Below, one piece after another: positions 26,101 through 35,400 of a DNA stretch of 64,000 nucleotides. The translations under genes and the position numbers were made by a program. The notes beneath the pieces are model-generated. The model was given only the letters and a program-made list of their open reading frames with translations. It ran no database searches and was not told where the DNA came from. The stretch is from Acidobacteriota bacterium. Lineage in GTDB: Bacteria; Acidobacteriota; Terriglobia; Acidiferrales; UBA7541. Each line of letters opens with the position of its first letter. Position 1 is the first letter of the stretch. The stretch is taken from NCBI GenBank assembly GCA_003225315.1, contig QHZD01000019.1, positions 262,311 to 326,310 of the forward strand, written 5' to 3'.

Positions 26101-26302
26101 GATTGGCGCGGGCTCGGAGCAGCGCGCCTCGATAGCGGTAACGATTATCGGCGGGCAGACGCTCTGTTTGCTGCTGACCTTGCTGGTCGTGCCGGTAGCG
26201 TATTCCTACCTTGCGGAGTTCGAGTCCGTGCCTTGGACCGATTGGGCCGCGCGACTCCTTGGCCGCGCCCGCAGCTCCGTCCGCCCCTCCGACAACGATT
26301 AA
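23198..26302 (+). CDS. RND family efflux pump, inner-membrane transporter
   Basis: 1034 aa, full length for the AcrB/HAE family. First membrane helix at residues 9-29, followed by the first periplasmic porter domain; helix 4 carries the proton-relay pair D404-D405 in LAVGIVIDDAIIVLENI. The second half repeats the layout (helix 7 near residue 535, final helices with LGMFLLLGIVKKNGILQVDYTNR and SIIAGLIPVAIGIGAGSEQRASIA). The sequence is closer to general multidrug or lipid-exporting pumps than to metal CusA-type pumps, as no Met cluster is seen. It forms an operon with the adaptor upstream. The substrate cannot be told. Confidence 0.95.
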   Translation: MKLAETCVKYPVFTVMLVAFLVTLGVFSYRGLAVDLFPKADPATVNVEVRLPGATPEEVVTGVVLPLEDAISSVSGIDEITVYSFEGFADITCTFVLERDIEGAAQDIREKVAGAIDRLPRDTLPPIITKLDPQSDPIMTLLVSGPMSRRELTEIADKQVRRAIQAVDGVGSVDLNGGQGRQIRVLLDAQKLTSHNFTVLDVRSALQRENIEAPGGRMITGPQELGLRTLGRVTSAEQFGEIVIGTRGGTPVRIRDVAQVEDGAQELRTWSALFRKGAAAQDVVAIQVLRQSGANTVRVADDVRSKLTELRAQLPPGVQLQVVHDISDFIKASVHSLIEHLIFGSILASMVVWLFIRNWRAVLIAAVAIPASIIATFTLMRGMDFSLNNITLLALTLAVGIVIDDAIIVLENIFRFMEEKGRDRVRAAIEATKEIGLAVMATTLSLVIIFLPIAFMTGYARKYVNSFGWTMAMAILVSLLVAFTLTPMMSSRFLKLGGAEKKAHSEGFLHSVEVLYLRMLHWSLAHRRAIIQICLATFLSTFGFYHLVGRDWIPADDQSELISSYTLPEGTSLEKTTNLAKDIAKHLIALPEVALVQSYTHGPTNHGHFFIVLVPRSERSRSHTQMATAVRGILSTYRNLTYNVRLPSVLGGEIYFPIAAVIRGPELTQLAEISKQAAGRMMNYPELVDVNPSLNLNTPELQVKVDRQRAADIGVRMTDVSDAVRLFYSGEDEITRFKEGSEQYPVTMQLLPEQRDNPDVLARMMVPSTKLGQVRLENVATIGRGAGPASLQRYNREFQVSVYANVASGYPLDLAAAHTVQSIKEVGLPAGYSYLFSGQVKVLEETTWNLLLAMLLASIFMYMVLAAQFESFTYPFIIMLTLPLSVPFALFSLWITGRALSLWSALGMFLLLGIVKKNGILQVDYTNRLRAEGMPVRDAIIEANRVRLRPILMTTLSIIAGLIPVAIGIGAGSEQRASIAVTIIGGQTLCLLLTLLVVPVAYSYLAEFESVPWTDWAARLLGRARSSVRPSDND

Positions 26303-26379
26303 ACATCGCATTCTCTGGCACGGGGCAGACAGTTTCGAATTTCAAGAAAATAGCGGAGCGAAACGGAGTATTGAGAAGC

Positions 26380-26832
26380 TCAGAAACCCTGAGAAGCGCC
26401 ACGGGCTGTGAGGGAACCTTCGGGGGACGCTGTGGATTGGACGAGGGTAAGGCGCGGAGCGCGCAACAGGAGGAAGAGTTCGCCGGCCCAGAGCAAAATG
26501 TCCAGCAAGCGTCCGCGCTGAAGGTTGCTGAGATTTTCAGACTGCAGGCTGACGTCGAGCGCCTTTCGCGAACATTCTTCGATGAAGGCGCGCATGGAGA
26601 CGAGGTCGACCGGTTCAGCGCTGAACTTGCGCCCCCGCGGGTCAAAACCCTCAAGCTTTTCATAACAGCGCAGCAAGAAATGGTTCAGGCAGAGAGCCTG
26701 GCGATCCAGTGTAGTAATCGCGGAGCGGCTACAAGAACCCATCCTGCAGTTTCGTTTCTCAAGCATCGCAACCATTTCCCCTAGACCCACTGATTTACCT
26801 CTACGAACGGTGTCATTCTCTTTCGGATCCAT
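26380..26832 (-). CDS. Hypothetical protein
   Basis: 150 aa, not recognised. Soluble, helix-rich, with ALCLNHFLLRCYEKLEGFDPR in the middle and DILLWAGELFLLL near the end; no catalytic motif seen. It follows the gene at 26848 by 15 bases on the same strand, so the two form a small operon, transcribed towards the RND pump. Confidence 0.55.
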   Translation of the reverse strand: MDPKENDTVRRGKSVGLGEMVAMLEKRNCRMGSCSRSAITTLDRQALCLNHFLLRCYEKLEGFDPRGRKFSAEPVDLVSMRAFIEECSRKALDVSLQSENLSNLQRGRLLDILLWAGELFLLLRAPRLTLVQSTASPEGSLTARGASQGF

Positions 26833-26847
26833 ACATATTAGGATGCG

Positions 26848-27219
26848 TTATGCGACGCAAACGGTTTCGTCTGCGGATTCGAGGTCCTGCATCGCAGCGC
26901 TTTCGCCAGCAGCAACGGTTTCCGGTTGGTTCATCGGCAACACCGGCAAATGAGCGACCATCGTTTGCATGCGGAGGCGATGATCGAGATAAGGCGCCAG
27001 CAGAGCATTTACCCAGCGCACATTTTGGTTGCAACTTTTCGTCCGGTCGTGGCCGGACCAGAGAGTGACGACCGTGACCAGCCTCGCTTCCTGATCTGAA
27101 ACCATCACTAGGCATCCGGCGAAACCGGTCACGTCCTTGAGCGCACCGGCGACGGCGGTTGGAATGGCGACTTCGACGCGGTGGGCTTCCTGGGGCTTGG
27201 CCGTAAGGGTAGGCGACAC
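26848..27219 (-). CDS. Hypothetical protein
   Basis: 123 aa, not recognised. The middle has a strand-rich stretch (FAGCLVMVSDQEARLVTVVTLWSG) followed by a short Lys/Arg/Asn-rich loop and VRWVNALLAPYLDHRLRMQTMVAHL. First gene of a two-gene operon with 26380-26832, divergent from the sigma-factor operon, so the 300-bp gap between them probably holds both promoters. Confidence 0.55.
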   Translation of the reverse strand: MSPTLTAKPQEAHRVEVAIPTAVAGALKDVTGFAGCLVMVSDQEARLVTVVTLWSGHDRTKSCNQNVRWVNALLAPYLDHRLRMQTMVAHLPVLPMNQPETVAAGESAAMQDLESADETVCVA

Positions 27220-27532
27220 CTTGTGTCTTACTTGGATAATACACCGAACTTGCCATCAATCCTCCGATGATCCCCCATTGAAATGACCACCCTTTGAGAG
27301 AAGGGAGGCGCATCCTCACCCGTTCAGGGGCAGGCCTGGATGCGCCCATTGGGCACATGGGGACCGGGGAGGGCTCCCCATGGATAAGGACTCCCGAGCG
27401 TTACGGGGGCTCCTACGCCTGAGTAGTGCGTGTGCCGCAGCTTCCGTTTCACCCTTTGTGAACGAAAATAAGTCTCATTTGCCCCCTAGAGGGGCGCGAC
27501 GGTATACTCCTCACCCAAAGTCCGAGGATTGT
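27220..27532. other. Divergent intergenic region before the sigma-factor operon
   Basis: Contains GC-rich dyads (around 27310-27385) and the short palindrome GCCCCCTAGAGGGGC at 27481, next to a candidate -10 box. The plus-strand frame is open from 27380, but I place the sigma factor start later. Confidence 0.45.
27481..27508 (+). promoter_or_regulatory. Candidate promoter/operator of the sigma-CHAT operon
   Basis: TATACT at 27503-27508 matches a -10 box in five of six positions; TTGCCC at 27479 is a weak -35 with 18-bp spacing. The palindrome GCCCC-CTAGA-GGGGC lies between them, a natural operator position. Confidence 0.35.
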
Positions 27533-28123
27533 GTGGATTTCTTCACTTTTGATAAGGCGTACGTGGAACGGCTGCGGGAAGGGGACCCTTCAACCGAGGA
27601 GCACTTTGTCGGCTATTTTGAGCAACTTCTGCGGATCAAGCTCCGCTCCCGGATGCTTACCCCCGACAAAGTGGAGGACTTACGGCAGGAGACGTTCATT
27701 CGAGTCATCGCCGTGGTACGCAAGGATGGCGTGCGCCAGCCAGAACGCTTCGGAGCCTTCGTTAACTCCATATGTAACAACGTTTTACTGGAGCATTACC
27801 GGTCTTCCGCCAAGAGTCAGCCTCTGGAAGACGCGCACATGGATATGCCGGACAAAATGTTGGACCTGGACGGCATGCTCGTTACCAAGCAGTCCGCGGA
27901 GCGAGTGCGACGCACACTCGATGGAATGCCAAAACGCGACCGCGACCTCCTGCGCGGTATCTTCCTGGAAGAAAAGGAGAAAGATAGCGTGTGCCAGGAA
28001 TTGGGGGTCGATCGTGAATATCTGCGGGTGCTGGTTCACCGCGCCAAGGATAAGTTCAAGGCCCTCTATGAGAAAGGCCAAGTGGGGATTGCCCAGCGGG
28101 CGACCGGGTTGGGGAGGCAGTGA
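27533..28123 (+). CDS. ECF-type RNA polymerase sigma factor
   Basis: 196 aa from GTG at 27533 (the frame extends to an ATG at 27380, but those 51 residues are unlike sigma factors and overlap the putative promoter). Region 2 is seen as FVGYFEQLLRIKLRSRMLTPDKVEDLRQETFIRV, ending in the LRQETF motif; region 4 as ERVRRTLDGMPKRDRDLLRGIFLEEKEKDSVCQELGVDREYLRVLVHRAKDKF. It directs transcription of a target set, usually including its own operon. The next gene, 33 bases downstream, is its likely anti-sigma factor. Confidence 0.9.
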   Translation: MDFFTFDKAYVERLREGDPSTEEHFVGYFEQLLRIKLRSRMLTPDKVEDLRQETFIRVIAVVRKDGVRQPERFGAFVNSICNNVLLEHYRSSAKSQPLEDAHMDMPDKMLDLDGMLVTKQSAERVRRTLDGMPKRDRDLLRGIFLEEKEKDSVCQELGVDREYLRVLVHRAKDKFKALYEKGQVGIAQRATGLGRQ

Positions 28124-28156
28124 AACGTTTTAGCGGCCTCTGGCACTACCTTTCGG

Positions 28157-28861
28157 ATGGCACCTATGGACCATAACGGGGCAATACGACTGCAAGCTGC
28201 AGTAAAGTACGTGCTCGGCGAACTCTCCCAGGCCCAGCGAGACGAATACGAAGAGCATTATTTCGATTGCGCGGAATGCGCAGTGGACATCAAGGCGCTG
28301 GCCACTTTTGCGGACACTGCGCGCGAAGTCCTGCGACAAGAAAAGGCCAACAACCTTGCGTTAGCCCCTGGTACTGCTCGTCCAGCATGGCTACGCTGGC
28401 TTCAGCCCGTGGTCGCCGTGCCAGCGTTCGCGGCTCTTCTGTTGATCATCACTTATCAGAATACGGTTACGATTCCGCGCGAGCGGCAAGACGCCTCGTC
28501 CGGTGCAGCCCAGCTTTTTGTCAGTTCTCGTGCACCAAAAATGGCAGTTACGCGTGGCGACGATGACATCGCAAAATACTCGGTTCGCCAGGGGCAGAGC
28601 CTTCCGCTCAAATTCGACTTCACGCCCAAAAGGTCCTTTGATGCTTACGTTTGCCAGCTTCAGGACGAGTCCGGCCGCGCCGCACTTCAAGTTCGCGTCC
28701 CCGGATCGTTCACCAACAAAGAGCTGAATCTGGTGGTCCCTGCCAGTAGCGTCAAGCACGGGAGATACACGCTGGTTTTTACGGGAGACCCAGGATCAAT
28801 AGGACAGCCGACCAAGGACGAGGTTCTGCGCCTCGACTTTACTGTTGAATTTCTTCAGTAG
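28157..28861 (+). CDS. Zinc-finger anti-sigma factor
   Basis: 234 aa. The N-terminal zinc-binding anti-sigma domain carries H33-Y-F-D-C37-A-E-C40 (the HxxxCxxC motif) after LGELSQAQRDEYEEH; one membrane helix follows (about residues 81-99, VVAVPAFAALLLIITYQN), then a periplasmic beta domain with VRQGQSLPLKFDFTPKRSFDAYVCQ. It would hold the upstream sigma factor at the membrane until a periplasmic signal releases it. The start could be Met4. Confidence 0.88.
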   Translation: MAPMDHNGAIRLQAAVKYVLGELSQAQRDEYEEHYFDCAECAVDIKALATFADTAREVLRQEKANNLALAPGTARPAWLRWLQPVVAVPAFAALLLIITYQNTVTIPRERQDASSGAAQLFVSSRAPKMAVTRGDDDIAKYSVRQGQSLPLKFDFTPKRSFDAYVCQLQDESGRAALQVRVPGSFTNKELNLVVPASSVKHGRYTLVFTGDPGSIGQPTKDEVLRLDFTVEFLQ

Positions 28862-28884
28862 ATGAAAGAGTATCGAACTCCAAG

Positions 28885-29706
28885 TTGGCTAATCGAGGTT
28901 CTCTAATGTCCCCCAAGCCCAAGAAGAAGCCCCGGAATACTAGCGACGGCAAAGACCCAGAGCGACACATCCCCTTCCATTTCCATGGAGAGGCTCACGC
29001 GTTCAGTGCGCGGTTTCACCGGCCGATTCATATCCCGATTGAAGCGCAGGCATCCGTCTCGTTGCCGACCATCGGCGGCCATGCACGATCGCGCGTTGAA
29101 AATTTCGTAGGCGACCACCTCGTGCGCTTCAAAGCTGCCCACTCCCACGTCTCCGGCAGCTGGATGGACAACAAGGTTGCCACAACGCACGCCACCGCCA
29201 GCATTGAAGGGCTAAATATTCTTGATTTTGTTACTGCCGACCGTATCGTGGCGCGCCTCACGTCTGAGCACGCCGTCGGTGACCCAGAGGGGCACTTTAT
29301 CGCCCTTGGCAGCACGTTTGAAGGCTTGAAAATCGCCGGTCACGACGTCAAGGTGACGCTACGCCACGAGTTGTTCGTGGAAAACAGAACTTTCGGTGCG
29401 CTGCGAGAACAGCTTGCAAAAGACAGGGAACCAGACAAAATAACTGATATCACGACAGACCGAGTCGCATTATGCTCCCTTGCCGAAGACATCGACGTAA
29501 AGTTTCCCGGTCTCAAGAAGAGGGGTCACATTCTGCAGATCGAGCATTTTGGCGAAATCGCTATTGCCGAGGTTTTTGCCGCATTTGGCACTCGCACGCT
29601 AACCATGTTGCGCTTCAGACTTGGCTCGCCCAGCGGAGGCAGCGGCACAGTCACCGAAGCCACCACCAACGGCCAGCCAGCCCCACCTACACCCAGCGGA
29701 AACTAG
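28885..29706 (+). CDS. Conserved hypothetical protein of the sigma-CHAT operon
   Basis: 273 aa; Met8 at 28906 is an equally good start. A Lys-rich N-terminus is followed by a His-rich stretch (HIPFHFHGEAHAFSARFHRPIHIP). The body SLPTIGGHARSRVENFVGDHLVRFKAAHSHVSG, then GLNILDFVTADRIVARLTSEH, and the late TLTMLRFRLGSPSGGSGTV resemble an uncharacterised bacterial family I recall only as hypothetical. No signal peptide or membrane helix, so it is probably cytoplasmic. It lies between the anti-sigma factor and the CHAT protein and overlaps the possible start of the latter. Confidence 0.6.
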   Translation: MANRGSLMSPKPKKKPRNTSDGKDPERHIPFHFHGEAHAFSARFHRPIHIPIEAQASVSLPTIGGHARSRVENFVGDHLVRFKAAHSHVSGSWMDNKVATTHATASIEGLNILDFVTADRIVARLTSEHAVGDPEGHFIALGSTFEGLKIAGHDVKVTLRHELFVENRTFGALREQLAKDREPDKITDITTDRVALCSLAEDIDVKFPGLKKRGHILQIEHFGEIAIAEVFAAFGTRTLTMLRFRLGSPSGGSGTVTEATTNGQPAPPTPSGN

Positions 29707-32171
29707 TCTCTCTTTGCCAATTCTTAGGCTGCATCTTTGTCGGGGCCTGCCATTCTGCTCCAAAGCCGCAAGTTGCCTACGACCACATTGTCCAAGAGAT
29801 TCGCCATGGCGAATTAGACCTTGCTAGTGCCGACCTAGACCATGCCTCCGAAGAGTACGGATCCAAGAATGAAGAGTGGACGTGGCGCTTTCGCATCCTG
29901 AAGGCACAGCTCTTTGTATTTCGTAGGGAATACAAGGAGGCTCTGCTCGTCCTCAAAGAGAGCCTTCCACCCTCATTGGCCGCCACTGGCATGGCGGCAC
30001 GCAAGGCTATGGTCGAAGGTGTTGCTTACAGGTATGCCCAGCAATTTGAGGACTCCGAGAAGAAATTCATAGAAGCGGAACGATTGGCTTCTTCTTATCA
30101 ACCGCAAATCGTGGGTGAAATCCTGAACAACCGAGGCGCGCTTGAAGTTGAAGAAGGCAAGTATGTTGCAGCCCAGGAAACGTTTCACCGTGCCCTTCTC
30201 CTTGCTCGAAGGCAAAGGGACCAAGTCCAGGAAGCAAATGCTTTGACGAATCTCGGCTATACCTCGACAAAACAAGAACACTTCGACGAGGCCCTTGATT
30301 GGAATCAATCGGCGCTGAGACTCTCCCGCTCGCTGGAGATGAAGGACACGGTGGGAGTGATCCTTGGAAACATGGGTTGGAATTATTTCGATTTGGGGGA
30401 CTTCGAAAATGCCATGCCTCTTTACAAAGAAGCAGCTGAGGACTCGGAACGGCGCAAAATCCCCGCAACACAGGCGTACTGGCTCGCCGGGGTGGCCAAT
30501 TCCCACTATGCCTTACATGATTACACGGCTGCTCAAGCAATTCTTGAACAAGCCCTAAAAATTGCGAGGGGCCTGGATGAAAAGAGCATACTCACCAAAT
30601 GTCTAAACGACCTCTCCGCTGTTGAACTGCAGCTAGGCCGCGTGGACCTTGCTGAGCAATACAACAATGAGGCCTTGGAGAACGAGAGGACCGGCTCGGA
30701 TAAGTCCGGCATCCTGGACTCACAGCTAGTGAAAGCCCGCATTCAAGTGTTTCGTCGCCATTCCGTTGACGCCGAGCGGATTTTTCGCGCTGTCATCCAG
30801 AGCCCTAAGGCAGACAAGCCTCAGGTGTGGGAGGCTCAGGCCCGTTTGGCTAAAGCATCTGACCAAGCAGGGAAGTCAGTTCAGGCTCAAAAAGAATACC
30901 GCGAAGCGATTGGAACCGTCGAAACAGCGAGACAGTCTCTGAATCGGGATGAATTTCGGCTGACGTTCCTAGCGAGCGCAATCGAATTCTACGACGATTA
31001 TGTGGATTTCCTGGTTGCCCACGGCCGATCGAACGACGCGTTAGGCGTTGCTGAATTGAGCCGCGCAAGAACTCTAACGGAAGGGCTGGCATCCGCGACG
31101 GCTGACGACCCAAGCGCACCGGGAGAGTCTGATCCCCAGCAGACTGCCCGGAGACTAAGTGTCTCGCTGCTCTTCTATTGGGTCGGGCACAACCAATCCT
31201 ATCTTTGGGTGGTCACTCCAGCGAAGACGAGCTATTTCAAACTGCCCTCTGCCTCGGTGATTGAGCCCATAGTCGCGGACTATAGGAAAGCTCTCTTGCG
31301 CATGCACGACGCGCAAGAGGACGGCGGCGCCGAAGGGAAAAAGCTTTTCGCAATGCTGGTTGAGCCGGCAAGGAAGCTGATTCCTCCAGGTTCACGAATC
31401 ATTGTGTTGCCGGCTGAGAGCCTATATGGATTGAACTTTGAAACCTTGATCGTTCCCGATCCGCAGCCACACTTCTGGATCGAAGATGTCACACTGTCAA
31501 CGGGCAGCTCGCTCACTATGCTGGCCGCCTCCGCCAACCGGCCCATGCCCAAAGACAGGACTCTTTTCCTTGTTGGAGATACCAAGCCCCCTAACCCTCC
31601 CTTTGCCCCGCTCCCGCAAGTTGCCGACGAAATGAAGCAAGTCCGGAAATATTTCCCCGGAGGGCAAACAAAAGTCCTAGAAGGAGGCAGCGCCACTCCT
31701 ACAGCCTTCCTCAAGAGCAATCCCGAACAGTATTCCTATCTCCACTTTGTCACTCATGGGACGGCCAGTCATACTCGCCCCCTTGAATCTGCCGTGATTC
31801 TCAGCCAGGAAGGCGACTCCTACAAGCTGTATGCGCGAGACATCGTCAAGCACCGCCTTAATGCCAACCTCGTGACTATTTCGGCGTGCAACGGTTCCGG
31901 CACCCGCGCCTACTCCGGCGAAGGCCTCGTCGGCCTGTCCTGGGCCTTCCTCCGCGCCGGGGCGCACAACGTTATTGGCGCGCTGTGGGAAGTGAGCGAC
32001 GCCTCCACCCCGCAATTGATGGACGCGTTTTACCGCGAATTGAGCCAGGGCAAGGACACCGCCACAGCCCTCCGCGACGCCAAGCTCAGCCTCCTGCATT
32101 CCTCAGACCCGGACTCAGTTTTCAGAAAGCCGTTCTACTGGGCACCGTTCCAGCTCTACTCCGGGTCGTAG
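29472..32171 (+). CDS. TPR-CHAT protease-like protein, probable lipoprotein
   Basis: Frame of 899 aa from the only in-frame ATG (29472), but the true N-terminus is probably near 29700, where RKLVSLCQFLGCIFVGAC reads as a lipoprotein signal with lipobox VGAC. About ten tetratricopeptide repeats follow (for example NNRGALEVEEGKYVAAQETF, LTNLGYTSTKQEHFDEALDW, GNMGWNYFDLGDFENAM), then a CHAT caspase-like domain from about 31150. The catalytic pair is visible: His in HFVTHG (codon 31755) and Cys in SACNGSG (codon 31887). Last gene of the sigma/anti-sigma operon. CHAT proteins of this type are proteases or scaffolds in signalling and conflict systems; the substrate is unknown. Confidence 0.85.
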   Translation: MLPCRRHRRKVSRSQEEGSHSADRAFWRNRYCRGFCRIWHSHANHVALQTWLAQRRQRHSHRSHHQRPASPTYTQRKLVSLCQFLGCIFVGACHSAPKPQVAYDHIVQEIRHGELDLASADLDHASEEYGSKNEEWTWRFRILKAQLFVFRREYKEALLVLKESLPPSLAATGMAARKAMVEGVAYRYAQQFEDSEKKFIEAERLASSYQPQIVGEILNNRGALEVEEGKYVAAQETFHRALLLARRQRDQVQEANALTNLGYTSTKQEHFDEALDWNQSALRLSRSLEMKDTVGVILGNMGWNYFDLGDFENAMPLYKEAAEDSERRKIPATQAYWLAGVANSHYALHDYTAAQAILEQALKIARGLDEKSILTKCLNDLSAVELQLGRVDLAEQYNNEALENERTGSDKSGILDSQLVKARIQVFRRHSVDAERIFRAVIQSPKADKPQVWEAQARLAKASDQAGKSVQAQKEYREAIGTVETARQSLNRDEFRLTFLASAIEFYDDYVDFLVAHGRSNDALGVAELSRARTLTEGLASATADDPSAPGESDPQQTARRLSVSLLFYWVGHNQSYLWVVTPAKTSYFKLPSASVIEPIVADYRKALLRMHDAQEDGGAEGKKLFAMLVEPARKLIPPGSRIIVLPAESLYGLNFETLIVPDPQPHFWIEDVTLSTGSSLTMLAASANRPMPKDRTLFLVGDTKPPNPPFAPLPQVADEMKQVRKYFPGGQTKVLEGGSATPTAFLKSNPEQYSYLHFVTHGTASHTRPLESAVILSQEGDSYKLYARDIVKHRLNANLVTISACNGSGTRAYSGEGLVGLSWAFLRAGAHNVIGALWEVSDASTPQLMDAFYRELSQGKDTATALRDAKLSLLHSSDPDSVFRKPFYWAPFQLYSGS

Positions 32172-32442
32172 TGGATGCGGGCATAGACCAAGGCACGGAT
32201 CGATTGCTCGCTGCGTATCCTGCCACCTGCTGCCCTTGTTGGCGCATTTCCGCAGACTGATCGATTGCATTCAAAACTTGATTCGAAGCATTGAAGGTTT
32301 CCACAGGCGCTGCTCTTGTGCTTTCGGACCGTCTCGGCATAAACTTCCTCGCAGCATTTATTGATTCTTGCGAGCCGCCTCAACCTCTTGAGGAACTCAA
32401 GGCTCGATCGAATGTGGGGTTGTGATGTCTGGGGGAGACAAA

Positions 32443-35400
32443 ATGAGAAAAGTGTTGTGTGCGTTCTTTGGTGTGGCACTCGTGCTGGGATTTGCTGCGT
32501 CGGGGTGGGGCCAATCGCAGATCACCGCTGGCACCGTGCAGGGAGACGTGGTCGATGAAAAAGGCGGGAGCGTCGCGGGTGCAACCGTTGAAGCAAAAAA
32601 CCTCGCGACCAACTTCGTGCAGACGGACGCCACCAACGCGGACGGTCACTTTGCCTTCTTGAGCCTTGCGCCAGGCCGCTACACGCTCACCATCAGCAAA
32701 CCCGGGTTCGCCACCATCGTTCAGGAAAATGTAAACCTCACCGTAGGCCAGACCATTACGTTGCCCGTCACCATGAAGGTTTCTTCTGTCGCGCAGCAGA
32801 TTGTGGTCAGCGATGTGCCGATTGTGGAAGTTACAAAGACGACATCTTCTTCCACACTTGACGAGATCTCCGTAGCCACAACCCCGGTGCTCGGCCGCAA
32901 ATTTGAAGACCTGTTGACATTGACCCCCGGCGTCAGCATCACTCAGGGTCCGGACGGCGACGAAATAAACATCAACGGGCAGCGGGGCATCTTCAACAAC
33001 ATCAGCCTCGACGGTGGCGACTACAACAATGGATTCTTTGGCGAGCAGATGGGCGGCCAGCGCGCGGCCATTGACATTACGCTGGAAGCGGTCAAAGAAT
33101 TTCAAATCACGGCGAGCGGCGCCAACGCGGAGTTCGGCCGCAGCGCCGGAGGCATCATCAACGTCGTCACGAAATCCGGCACCAACGCCATTCATGGTTC
33201 CGGCTTCGAATACTTCCGAACAGAATCCTTAACTGCCGCGACCTCTGACGGCAAGCCGCTGCAGGATTTTCGTCGCAATCAGTTTGGCGGTAGTTTTGGC
33301 GGCCCGCTTATGAAGGATAAGCTGTTTTTCTTCGCCGCCGCCGAGGGCATCCGAGAGAATCTGACGCGCGCGAATCTAAGCGCACCCGTCGGCACTGCCT
33401 GCGCCTCGAGCCCCATTTATGACGGAACCGCCGCTACGGACTCGGTAATCAATTCCAGCCCCGATTGCCAGCGCGTTGCCCTGATCAGTTTCTTTAAGTC
33501 GACGACTTTCCCGGCGCCCTTCAAGAACACTAACGAAGGACTCCCCGGTATCCACCAGCAGCGCAATGCCTCGATATTTGGCCGCGTGGACTATAACCTG
33601 AACTCGAAGAACCAGGTTTTTGGCTCGTACGGCTTTGACTGGTCCAAGAATCCCAATCAAACCTTCGACGTTCCGACATACGGCACGAGTGCTAATGGCA
33701 TCGAAGGCCCTTCGAAAATTCAGGATATTAACGGCAACTGGTTCAGCACACTCTCCAACACCATGTTGAACGAGGCCCATTTCACCTACGCTAGAGAAAA
33801 CCGCCCGCGCAACACCATCAATCCTTCCAGCGTGCCTGACACGGCCATGGGCTTTGCCACGACATTCCGCTTCGGTGCGCCATTCTTCCTCGAGCCTGCC
33901 GTAGATGAAGTCTTTTGGCGCACCGACATCCGTGACAATTTCTCGATCGTCAGGGGCAAGCACACCTGGAAGGTCGGCGGCGAATGGATTCACAGCGACA
34001 ATGCTCAGATTTTCCGGGGATTCTTTACAGGACGCTATATCTTCGACAGTGTTACCGGCTTCATGCACTTCGTCTCGCAAGGCCCCACGTATAGGGAGTG
34101 TTCAAACGGAACCACCGTAGTTGGGGCGTGCCCTGCGGGAACCAGTGTCGTCGGCCCTCTACTCCTTTACCTGCAGCACGGCCCGGCGACGCAGGGTGAA
34201 TCGTTCGATCAATCCGGCGCTTCGGACATCAAGAATGAGGATATCGCGCTGTTCATTCAGGATTCCTGGAAGCTGTTTAGGAATTTGACATTAAACTATG
34301 GCCTGCGTTGGGACGCGCAACATTTTCCCGATCCCACTGTAGCGCCTTCCAAGACTTCCTATGGCGCAGATCTGACTAATCCCAAGTTCCCTTCGACCGG
34401 CTTCATCCCCAACCAGAACAAGGAGTTTCAGCCGCGGGTTGGCTTCGCATGGGATCTTTTCGGCAATGGAAAGTCCGCGCTGCGAGCCAGTTGGGGCATG
34501 TTCTATGCCCGGCAGAATATGCTCACCCAGGTCGGCGCCATCACCACGAACGGTGTCCAGCAGCAGTCCTTCGCCGCGGGTTCAGCGTTTGGGACACCGC
34601 CGGCTTACGGAACCAACGCATCTGTGTTTAACAATGCTAATCTTCCTCCGCCGGGAACAACCCCGCCTCCCGGCGCGAGCGTAACGGTCTTCAGCAAGGA
34701 CTACCAAAATCCTCGGATTTACACTACGAACGTTGGCTACGAACAGCAACTCTATGGTGACTACGCTGCTTATTTGGACTTTACGATGTCCAAGGGAGTG
34801 CACCTGACACGTTTTATCGATCCCAACAAGGGGGTAAGCACTACCTTTGTTTGCGGAGCCGGTTTTACGAATATTAGTCCTGGCGTTTGCTTGCCGAATA
34901 ACGGTTCCACGGTTACTTATCCTAGCGACGTATTCGGTTCTGGCGTCGCACCGCCCTTCACGGATCTCACCAGCGTCACTGACACCGTCAGCTCCGCGAA
35001 GTCCCTGTACCGCGGGTTCACCATCGGGATGCGCAAGCGCATGAGCCACAAATTCTTGTTTGACGCGAACTACACGTATTCTCGGGACTGGGACGACGAC
35101 TCCAACGAACGCGATCCGTTCACTTTCCGTTATGCCAATCTTTTCAACCTGGCATCGGAGTATTCATTGTCCGACCGGAACGAAACGCACAAGTTCAACG
35201 CTTATTCTGTTGCAAATCTGCCCTGGGGATTCAACGGCAACGTCCGCATGCAGGCGCATTCCGCCCAGCCGATTACACCATCCCCGCGCTTTCAAAACGG
35301 CAAAGACCTGGGCCGCAATACACTGCTGAAGGACAATGCTTTCTTCACCTTCGACTTCGGTGTCGATCGCCCCATTCATTTCGGCGAGCGCATGCAGCTG

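Noticed and set aside
24878-26311. 477-codon frame antisense to the RND pump
   Set aside because: Shadow of a strongly conserved coding region in GC-rich DNA; no domain recognised.
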